Shown here: piece by piece, positions 55,486 through 64,000 of the stretch | How positions within the stretch are numbered: the stretch's first letter is position 1 | Layout of the letters: every line of letters starts with the position of its first letter | NCBI GenBank assembly: GCA_027405735.1 | Contig: JAPEHQ010000004.1 | Span: forward strand, 1,860,001-1,924,000 | Direction of reading: 5' to 3' | DNA length: 64,000 nucleotides | Origin: Mucor racemosus | Taxonomy: Eukaryota; Mucoromycota; Mucoromycetes; Mucorales; Mucoraceae | The notes under the pieces: model-generated | The model's database searches: none | What the model was told of the DNA's origin: nothing | The model's input: the letters and a program-made list of their open reading frames with translations, nothing else | Made by a program: the position numbers and the translations under genes

Positions 55486-57022
55486 TTAAAACATCCATGA
55501 TCGTCTTGCCAATACTAAAATATCATGATTCACCTGTCTTTGAGTAGATGACAATGGAATACGAGGAACAGATGGTACTTGAGCTTCAACATCACTACTG
55601 CTCGTTTGTTGTCCCCATCTATTAGACCATCTCTGCATCTTTGAGTAAAATTTGGCAGCATTCACTTGACTTCTTCTTCTTGTAGTAGTTTCATCATTAT
55701 TGTTTGTAGATTTTCTCTTCTTTGCAACATGCTCATTATGCTGATTATAGGCAATATCATCATCTTCTTTGCTCTGATTTTTAGGGAAATATAAAGCAAT
55801 AACTTTGGATAACTCTTCGTCCACAACGCAATCTGAAGGTTTGAATAAAGTACGACATAAAGGACAAGTGCCCTCTTTATGCATAGGAGTCATTTGACCT
55901 AAATGATTAAACGTCTGACATGTACAGTAAACAGCCGGCGACGGTTTTATCCAATGAATTAACCCTTCTGAAATACGGTTCACAGTTTTTCGCCGAAATT
56001 TATAGCAGCTGGCACAAACCATGTGTTGAACACAATTGCGGCAAAACGTATGATTGCATTGTAGCGTGGTAGGCTCATGCCAAATACAAAGACAGACGGC
56101 ACAAGTGAAATCCTGACGAACAGGTGTACTTTTTTTCAAGAGCGAATAAAAGTTATCAGTAATAGCATCGTAAGGCATAAGTTGGTGGGTATATTTCTGT
56201 TGCCAGCGAGATTTCATTACTTGCAGCAAAGGAACATCCGTTGCTGGTTCAAGCTGCATGGCTGTGCTACCTAAATCCCATAACATATCGAATTGTGATG
56301 TAATATAATAATGGTACATCTGTAGATTTTGTTTAAATCTATATACTTGCCTGATGCATTGACGAAGCTTTGTTGATGGATGTGCCTTTTTTACAATAAA
56401 GATCACATAATCAATAGTCTGTGGTGAATAATATATATATATATATATATACAAACTTACCCCAAATTCATGTTGAACTCGAGATTCCAGTTTTTCAAAA
56501 TAGCTATGGTATAAATCATTCGAAGGTGAGGTGGAAGGGGCTTGTAATACTGGTGTATTCCATTCATCAAGGCATATAGTTATAAACTGATGAGCTCTTT
56601 TTAATGATTTTCTGTTTCGATTTTTTAAAGGAGATGACTATAAATACAAACATTATCAGATGTATTTTCTCAAGCCTTTTGATTCAAATGATACAACTTA
56701 CAATAAAACATATAGTATTTGATACTTCCTCCAATTGTGTATTCAACATGATCAAAGCTGTTTGACTTGTACGACAGACTCTCTCCAATTCCGAATACCA
56801 TGTTTGTATAAATGGATCCATAAACCTCCAAAAAGGTGCCTGAGACTTCTGTTGCTGTTGTTGTAAATGGTAATAGGCACTCTGCAACTTGTCTACCCGG
56901 ACAAGGTGTTTACCATACATGTAAGATTCCTTAAGATGTTTCGATTGAGCATAGTCGTCAAATAGTATCACTGGCAACTTTTTCTTCTTGCTATGGAATA
57001 AACGGGTCCAAAAACGGGTCAT
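55486..57022 (-). CDS. RING-finger protein, probable E3 ubiquitin ligase
   Basis: Three exons (57022-56702, 56637-56461, 56418-55486) give 476 aa. The RING ligands are Cys272-x2-Cys275, Cys287-x-His289-x2-Cys292-x2-Cys295 and, after an unusually long insertion of about 55 residues (CASCYKFRRKTVNRISEGLI... with extra CxC and CxxC), Cys351-x2-Cys354 (CPLCRTLF). The N-terminal 250 residues are helical and basic (MTRFWTRLFHSKKKKLPVIL...). The layout recalls SPX-RING ligases of the plant NLA/BAH1 type, but the SPX part is not clear enough to name. The C terminus has a basic KKRKS run, a possible nuclear signal. The in-frame codon upstream (57037) is a TTG, so ATG 57022 was chosen. Ubiquitin ligase activity is inferred from the RING only. 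Confidence 0.85.
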
Positions 57023-57144
57023 TCTACGCACATACAAAATGAAAACAGTGGAAAAGAAGAAATGTATTATGGTTTTCTAACTTTTTTTATTAAAATAATC
57101 GGCATAAATCATGGTAAAAAGTGATATATTTATATATAAACTGC
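57023..57144. other. Short gap between RING and exonuclease genes
   Basis: Only about 120 bp separate the RING gene's start from the stop of the exonuclease gene on the same strand, so the RING promoter must overlap the exonuclease 3' region. Confidence 0.6.
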
Positions 57145-59421
57145 CTATAATGATTTGAACAAAAAGAATGATGTACTTGTTCTTGCCTTTGTAGCATATT
57201 TACATAATTTCTCTTGATCTGCTTCAGTCCATTGCTCACCCTTTGGTATTTCTACAGATCCCAATTTTTTACCACCGTACTTCTCTTGATAAATTCTATG
57301 TTTATCGTATAAAGATTTATATTCTGGTACATTACAAACGCCACCAGAAATAATCAAGAATGAATTAGAGGGAAGGCCTTGATAAACACGACGAATATAT
57401 GTATCCATAGATTGAAGTCTAAGAGCACGGTCTGAAGTAGCCTTGGCAGCACTGGGTAAAATACTAGGTGCTTCGCCTCCTTCTAATTCACGACGCATCA
57501 AGTTTTCATCAGCAATTTGATAACGAGTAAACAAAAAGTTGGTTGTAGGTATTTTCTCTAAAGTCAAATCAACTAATTGTTCATCTGTATCTACACGATG
57601 ATATTCACCACTTTCAGTTGAACCAAATGAACGATAATCACTTTTACTACTTTCTAAAATAGCACTGGAACGACTAGGACGATTTGCAAGCAAACGATCC
57701 ATAATTAACTCTGTTTGTTTGAATTTACCAAAACTGGGTTTATTAGCCAATTTAAGCTTGAACAAATCCAAAGTGGCACGGGCATCTTCATTGGAATCGT
57801 GACCAATACGTTCTTGATTACGTTCTTGAATTTGACGTTTGAGGTAACTACGAGCCAAGAAACGAAGAGAAGGTTTATAAGGAGGTCCACGGTGATGATC
57901 ATACAATAAAGATGTATCAACACAATAAGGATGAGCTAATTGCAATGCTTTCAAATCATTTTCTAAACCATGACCAACTAGGATAACATTGTGATTAACT
58001 AATTTACGAACATACTTTTGAGCACGACGTAAAGAACATGTTGCAGTCTTCATTCTTGCAGGAGTAATACCAGAATATCTGGTCAAATAATCGATAATGG
58101 GTTGATCAGGTTTAACCAATTCATCCAACAAAACACTACCATCTAAATGAAGAAAAGATTAATGACTAAACATAAAAAAAAAAAAAAAACCATATGCTAT
58201 CTTACCTTCATCGATCAATGTAATACGAGCCAAGGAACTGCCAGAAACGGTCAAGACCATCTCACAATCAACAGCAATCAATCGCTTGCGTTCACCTTCC
58301 TTCAATGGTTCTAAAGCAGGATGTGTTTCCTTCCAGCCATCAGGCAAAACAGCACTAGAATCCAAGAATGGAGGAATAGGATATTCTGTCTTCCTCATTT
58401 CTTCTAATGTCACCATATAAAACTCACGCATATTATCCTTGTACTTTTCCATTTTGGCTTGTTTCTCCTTTGCTAAACGTTCTTTTTTAGAATTAGACAT
58501 GTTACATTGCAAAATATCAGCAACGGGTGAATTGAAGCGACCCTGTTTTCCAGAAATTTGATTTGTGATCATGTATTTGGCTTGCTTTGTTAAAAAAGGC
58601 ATAGCGGCTTTACCCACAGATTCCTTGAGTTCTTCTAAATCAATGTAGGGTGTAGTGGTATCATTGACACCGAAATAGTTACAACTAAGGCCCTGAGCAT
58701 ACATCATAACAACATGATCTACTTTAGCTTTATGAATAATGTTGCACCAGGGCAAATTGCTAGTTTCGGATAATGCATACAAGACAAATTCACCCAATTG
58801 CTTGGTAGGCATAACAGTGGTGAGATTACTGGGTATGATGTTGAATGTAGGTTTGGCAATGACTTGACCATCAACCTTGACTTTGGCTTGACGTTTAAGT
58901 TGCTTCTTTTTACGAATAGCTGCTACTTTGGCAAGTACTTCCTCTTGTGTGAGCTTTTTAGGGGCCTGCTTTCCTTTGGATTTATTGACTTTTTTAGGTG
59001 CAGGTTTGTTGGATTTATTAGGAGTAATTGCAATTGCAGTTACTTTTTTTGTTGTGGGAGTAGGTGCTGCAATGGGAGTTGCAACAGCAACAGCAATAGG
59101 TACAGGTGTAAGTGTAGATGCTGGTTCAGTTGCTTTGGTGGCAATGGGTTTTGATTCAGTCATTGTAATGTCTGACTCTTTTTCCTTCTTTTCCTTCTTG
59201 TCTTTCTTTTCCTTTTTATCCTTCTTGTCTTTTTTGTCCTTCTTGTCTGATGATTTGTGTTTCTTCTTTTTGTCCTTCTCGCTACTTTCATGAGCGGGAT
59301 GAGAACGCTTCTTGGTCTCAGTTACAGCTGCAGTAGATTCGATATCATCAAAGCTAACATGCACCTTCTTTGAGGCATCATGTAGAACTACGTTTTTATC
59401 GATTTTTGGAGTGAATTTCAT
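57145..59421 (-). CDS. REX1: DEDDh RNA exonuclease, Rex1/Rnh70-like
   Basis: Two exons (59421-58206 and 58142-57145) give 737 aa. The exonuclease fold has every catalytic residue: Asp385 and Glu387 in AVDCEM, Asp468 in GHGLENDLKAL, His520 and Asp525 in HDSNEDARAT. The first junction restores ITLIDEDGSVLLDELVKPDQ. Such nuclear 3'-5' exonucleases trim 5S rRNA, tRNA and other precursor 3' ends. Residues about 45-85 are a lysine-rich (KDKKDKKDKKEKK) region and residues 95-180 are Ala/Pro/Thr/Lys-rich; both are disordered and probably nuclear/nucleolar targeting. The C-terminal 200 residues after the exonuclease domain resemble the extensions of REXO1/REXO5 proteins. The intron holds a run of about 17 T. 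REX1 or another family member (REXO1-like) is the remaining uncertainty. Confidence 0.9.
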
Positions 59422-60147
59422 GATCGATCACTACAAAATAAAGACGTTGATATATATATGGATGTTGGATTTATGAAAAACTTTCTGACACTTTTTTTTT
59501 CATGATTCAAGGGACTGGTTTACATTTAGAGCAGTCCATTTACTGTCAAGTTCTTCGACTTTGATGAGCTTATATCGTCAATAATAATGGGATTTTGAAA
59601 AATAAAAAAACTCGAGAGTAGAAACTAGATGCTTTTTAATGCAAAAAATAAACAAAAACAACACTAACTGCTCTATATCTCTTGAAAAAACTCTTTAAAA
59701 ATGAAATTTTTTCGGACATTCATTTGCAGCCTCCTTGACATTTTACTGTAAAATCAAAATTCACTTGTCATTACAAAAGGAAACCTCCACCATACATCTA
59801 CAAAATAGCACAAAAGATGGCCATTTTAATAATAATCGGCTTTAAGAGTTCTCAATACTTTATAACATAGAATCATGTCAATAAATCTAAAAATGAAAAT
59901 GTTTATATCACCGCTTAAATGGCCAAATTTATCATAATTTATTGCTTTTATATGCTGCTGCCAAGAACTGCATGAGGTCTTCCCCGACTCTATGATAAAT
60001 AAGCTTTTTTTAATTTTGATATTCGGGTTCTACACAATAAAGGCAACCTCTGTGACTCTTTCAATCATGTAAATAGTGCTGTGGAACCTTATGATGTCTT
60101 ATTATTACGCCCGCTTATATCAGTATGGCGCGCAATGCAAGAACACG
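59422..60147. other. Divergent promoter region
   Basis: This 0.7-kb gap separates the divergently transcribed exonuclease and DUF7721-like genes. It has no coding potential and must hold both promoters. Confidence 0.5.
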
Positions 60148-60157
60148 CTATTTAAAG
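60148..60157 (+). promoter_or_regulatory. TATA-like box of the 60230 gene
   Basis: CTATTTAAAG lies about 75 bp before the ATG at 60230 and is followed by a strongly pyrimidine-rich leader (60181-60208, TTTTTTCTTTTTTTCTTTTC), a usual arrangement in highly expressed fungal genes. Confidence 0.5.
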
Positions 60158-60229
60158 ACATTTAGATATTCACATCAACATCTTTTTTCTTTTTTTCTTT
60201 TCTCTTTTACAAAGTAAATTTTATTTAAA

Positions 60230-61077
60230 ATGTCTTACGGTTACGGTGAACCAGACTCTTCTCAACGTGGTGAATCAAACTCATATCAAGGTGGTGAAGC
60301 AAACTCTTACCAAGGTAAGCTATATATTGATAGATTCTAAAATCGAATAGTCCGATTGAAACATAGATACATAGGTGGTGGAGGTGCTCAACAATCCTAT
60401 GGTGGTTATCAAAAGCCTGATGTTTCTCAAGCTGCCAGATTAGCCAAGCAACACGCTCAACAAGATGATGATGATGATGATGATGACAGTAAGTTTATTT
60501 ATCTAATGCAGAGCTAACTCAAAAGAAAATGTACTAAACAAACGAAACAGAGGAAGGTCTCTTTTCCAGTATTTTATCAAGTGTCATTGACCGTGATGAT
60601 GATGATGCTCCCCATAAGCAAAGTATTAACGAGAACGAGGCCCAAAATGCAGCTCAAGCTCATGACCAAGTCTATAACCAAAACAATACTGGTAATGTTT
60701 CATCTCGCGATATGGGATCTGCAGCAGCCATGCAAGCATTCAAGATGTTTTCTGGTAGTGGAGGTAGTAGCAGTGGCGGTGGATCAAATCAACTCGTTGG
60801 TTTGGCTATGGGAGAAGCCATGAAGCTCTTCAAGGCTCAAGGTGGTAGTGCTGGTGGTGCCAATCAATCTGAAATGCTTCAAAGCGCTGCTATGATGGCA
60901 ATGAAATTATTCATGACACAAAGTAGTGGTGGTCAAAGTGGTGGTTCTTCCAGTGGTGGTCTTGGCCAAGTTATGAGCATGTTGGGTAGTTTGAGCGGCG
61001 GTGGAGGTCAACAACAACAACAACAATCTCATAGTAGTAGTGGTGGAGTTGCTAGCTTATTAGGCAAATTTTTGTAA
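60230..61077 (+). CDS. Gly/Ser/Gln-rich DUF7721-like protein
   Basis: Three exons (60230-60314, 60375-60488, 60551-61077) give 241 aa. The N terminus is a GYGEPDSSQRGES/NSYQGGEANSYQ repeat region, followed by a D8 run and a motif EEGLFSSILSSVIDRDDDD. The C-terminal half consists of amphipathic Ala/Met/Leu-Phe-Lys helices (AAAMQAFKMFSG, LAMGEAMKLFKAQGG, SAAMMAMKLFMTQ) separated by Gly/Ser/Gln linkers, ending VASLLGKFL. This matches what I remember of the fungal DUF7721 family of unknown, possibly stress-related function. No signal peptide or membrane helix. Its strong leader and TATA suggest high expression. Confidence 0.8.
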
Positions 61078-61774
61078 TACCTTTTTCTTTTATTTGTGTG
61101 ACAAACGAATACATAACAACTGGATAAATAAATAAATAATAGTAGTCGTTATTAAAAACTTTTTTTGAATGTTGGTATAAACACGATTTACACTTTGGCA
61201 GCTAAGTTTCAGTGTATGATACACTGTATAAAAGTACGTGTGTCTGAGTCTTTTATTTATGCGATTAAGCTTTCAATTGTAAATCAAAGCACATGAAAAT
61301 TTACATAATGATGCATAATGAACGTAAAAAAGCAGGAAACTGAAACAGTTTTATCTTTGCATGATGAATAGCCATAGTATTTTGAAGTCTACTGGTGTTT
61401 CTATTTCACTTGGAAAAATAGATTCATGTGCTATATGAATTGTAAATTTAAAACTAAACATTTATAGTTAACGAACATGCATTCATATACAACAGACAAT
61501 TCATTCGCGATTTAATAAACACATGAAGTGGGTCGATTAATTGAGTACCCTTCTTTTTTTGCCTAATTTCACTTATATAAATACTTGATTGTAGTTTACG
61601 GCGGGAAATATATCATTTATAAAGTCATTTTATTTCGTTAATTTCACATAAAAGTACTTGTGAAATAGGTGTAAATCCGTGTTCAAACGGATTAGGTTTT
61701 CAAATTTATTTTTTGGATGAAATTTATTGCTTTTATCTTCAAAACTGAGTTCGACTTTGCATCCCTGTGGAAAT
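61078..61774. other. 3' flank and AT-rich intergenic region
   Basis: No gene supported. It begins with the AATAAATAAATAAT poly-A signal region of the preceding gene. Confidence 0.45.
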
Positions 61775-62060
61775 TTATTTTTTTCACTAAATAACACTAC
61801 AAAAAAGTATATGCCAATATACTTGAGATGTTCAACTTTAATCGAAAAACGCGTTTCCGGAAATATCCAATCTTTTGCAGTTGGTATAATTTTTTTAGTG
61901 TCAATATTTCAGATTTCTACAGCTATTTCACCACTAAAATTCAAAAACTTTGAGTCTCAATATCTCTGCAAAAGAATAACCTATACTAATAATTTCTAAT
62001 AATAAAACTTATTTGTTTTGAAGTGCTCTATAATATGTTTAAGTAGAAAACAAATATGCG
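61775..62060 (-). repeat. Interspersed repeat family D, fragment
   Basis: About 290 bp matching 27100-27360 in the same orientation: TCACTAAATAACACTAC, GAGATGTTCAACTTTAAT, AACTTTGAGTCTCAATATCT and TTTTGAAGTGCTCTATAATA. The rest of the repeat is missing. Confidence 0.65.
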
Positions 62061-63339
62061 TATATTTTTTATTTCCTTTTTTTTTTTGCTGAATTATATA
62101 TTAAATCATTTAATAAAGTAAAGAAAAATTGTTATAAAAATGCAAAGCAGCATGTGGATTATATGAGGATGTTTACGAAAAAAATATAAAAAAACCCGTA
62201 AAAGTCAACAAGATAAATGTAAGTTTTTATTATCAAGTTAACCGAAGTGTATTAAACTGAAGAATGCTACTTTGACAAGTAGATGTTCCTCTTTATATAG
62301 TTTTGCTATGGATAAATGTTATAATGTTAGTGCCTTCTTGGCATTTATATGGATTATCAATGATACATCAGATCAAGCCATTAGCATCTTCATTGTAGTG
62401 CTAAATGCTATATCAGATACTAGCTAGTCATGTACTAAAATATGATCATAGTCTATTATATGTACACATTTATCCACTATATTGATCTCCATTTCATCTG
62501 ATTCTCAATTAAAGTAGAGCTGGCATGAATACAGACATTACACTACTAAATGATATATGCTGATTCATACTAATATAAACTTTCTACCGAGCCTCAATCC
62601 TAGCAGCTTATAGCTAAAGGCTAATCAACATAATGTGGATATAATCATACCATTATAATCAAGGACCCATGAACTCTATGAATACACCGATTGGTTACTA
62701 TTATTATCAAGACTTACAGTATATCTGACAAGTTGTAATGATTCACATTACATGGTGTTTTAACATTAATTGCATGAATTAGTTTTAGTTGCATAATTCA
62801 TATAGATATGCAAATGTTAAATCAGATATTGAACATTAGTAAAAATATCTGTTCTCTTCCTTCATTAATAATTTTAATCCAATAAACTTATTAATACAGC
62901 CATAACCGATCTATTATTTAATACTACTTGTCACATATTAATCACACTGAATACATAGTAAGTATTAACCAAAGTAATAGTCAGCTACAATTAGTAACAT
63001 CAACAACGTCCACCCTAGTACTTCTTTCTTAATAGACTCCTCATTCTATTATAAGATCGTAGTACACATTACACAAGGGGTATTATTGGTTATGTATGGA
63101 CCTAGGAATTTTTATCTAATCTCTCTGATAAAAACTATATAACGGGGACATTTATTTATTATAAAAGCCCTCAAGTAGAATTCAACCTGATAATAAAACC
63201 CTACATTTATCTAGTTGAATTCCTATCATTTTTTCTATACTTTTTTTCTGTATATATCCATCTAATCATCTAATCGATCATGGATGTCTCACAATACCTT
63301 TCCTTTATGGGCCATTGATATCTGTCCAAAATAGAAGAG
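62061..63339. other. AT-rich region with a diverged family A-like LTR start
   Basis: ATTAAATCATTTAATAAAG (62101) and TTGTTATAAAAATG resemble the start of the family A LTRs, but similarity is lost afterwards. A promoter-like stretch at about 63130-63240 (ACTATATAACGGGG, TTATAAAAGCCCTC, CCTGATAATAAAACC) may belong to an old LTR. No gene supported. Confidence 0.4.
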
Positions 63340-64000
63340 TTAATACCAGAATATAAGTACACTGTGCACTACTGGTCAAATATTAAACTTAAATTGATTG
63401 TAAAAAATTAAGCACATAAATTAAGGTGTTCATTTTTTGTATATTCAAAATATAGATCCAGCTAAAAACTACACTACATTTTTTGTTTTAGCAAAAAACA
63501 TTGATTTTTCACCGAGACAACCAGAATAATAGCTCTTATCACAGCTTAAAACCTATCATCACGGGGTTCCAAAATTTATTTGTTGAAATGAACAAAAAAT
63601 GGTCCAAAAAAACAAAATCGTTTAAAGACTCAGGAGCTGCAAAGTAAGTCGACCTAGCATATTAATTAGTTTTTGTACAGTTTTGGATTTTGCATCCATC
63701 TAAAAAACAATTAGATAAACATTCCACATTAAATTGTGCACAAAATACAATTGACATTTTGGAGGTTTTTTAAAGATACACATTACTTTTTATAAGCATA
63801 TTTAAAATATAATAAACGAAAATGATGCGCACAAAAATTATCTATCGATCGAGCTATTGCAATATTTTCCAGCTATATTTTTCGTAGAGAAAACAAGATT
63901 TTTGTTCAATTTTTTTTCAGATTCAGAATTTGGGATGAGGGTATACAAGGGGGAAATGGAAGATAGAAATGGAGGTACCTTTTTGTGCACATTTTTGAGG
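63340..64000 (+). repeat. Interspersed repeat family D, copy cut by the window end
   Basis: Starts ACCAGAATATAAGTACACTG and follows copy 1 (18910) through CACCGAGACAACCAGAATAA, CATCACGGGGTTCCAAAATT and GGGATGAGGGTATACAAGG to the window edge. It is in the same orientation as copy 1. Confidence 0.75.

Noticed and set aside
58798..59293. Plus-strand frames of 118-121 codons rich in F/L/S/C
   Set aside because: Shadows of the lysine-rich and Ala/Thr-rich parts of the exonuclease gene on the other strand.

Overview
The window is eukaryotic nuclear DNA from a very AT-rich fungal genome, most likely an early-diverging mould of the Mucoromycota (Mucorales-like). The reasons are: genes interrupted by short introns (about 45-110 bp) with GTAAGT/GTATGT-type donors and occasional textbook branch sites (TACTAAC at 32471), pyrimidine-rich leaders, a concentrative nucleoside transporter of the SLC28 type, Q/H-tract F-box proteins, and many small decayed transposons. 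There are no bacterial operons or ribosome binding sites. Every assignment comes from reading the sequence and from remembered family motifs; no database was searched. I splice-modelled eleven multi-exon genes by hand, so exon edges are predictions, but in all except the 46710 gene the phases close exactly.

Layout. 1-7.1 kb: three minus-strand genes, the coatomer alpha subunit (six exons, 1235 aa), a 62-aa protein ending in a CCHC zinc knuckle, and an F-box protein. 9.5-12.8 kb: two plus-strand alpha/beta hydrolases in tandem, a hormone-sensitive-lipase-type esterase and a prolyl-iminopeptidase-type S33 peptidase. 13-22 kb: a repeat-rich stretch. A pogo-like element with TA target duplication carries inside it a hAT-like element with its own 8-bp duplication and a 16-bp satellite, all lying beside the remains of another F-box gene. 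22.5-24.5 kb: the nucleoside transporter. 25-31.8 kb: repeats and decayed coding fragments. 31.8-34.2 kb: a convergent pair, a secreted/single-pass Kre9-Knh1-type wall protein and the SRP receptor beta subunit, with stop codons only 28 bp apart. 36.5-37.6 kb: an aldo/keto reductase. 38-55 kb: a transposon graveyard with several solo LTRs (three with perfect 5-bp target duplications), a DDE transposase fragment, one HMG-box-like lineage-specific gene, and two 1.3-kb inverted repeat arms 8.2 kb apart that both carry a fragment resembling a dynein intermediate chain exon. 55.5-61.1 kb: a RING E3 ligase, a DEDDh RNA exonuclease (Rex1/Rnh70-like) and a small G/S/Q-rich DUF7721-like protein. 61.7-64 kb: repeats again.

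The housekeeping genes (COPI coat, SRP receptor, RNA exonuclease) serve general secretory and RNA functions; nothing suggests that neighbours form a dedicated pathway. No phage, CRISPR or clear antiviral/defence system is visible. The most informative material is the nested and recent transposable-element history, the captured dynein-like exon and its uneven divergence between inverted arms, the small zinc-knuckle gene, and a few decayed coding remnants.
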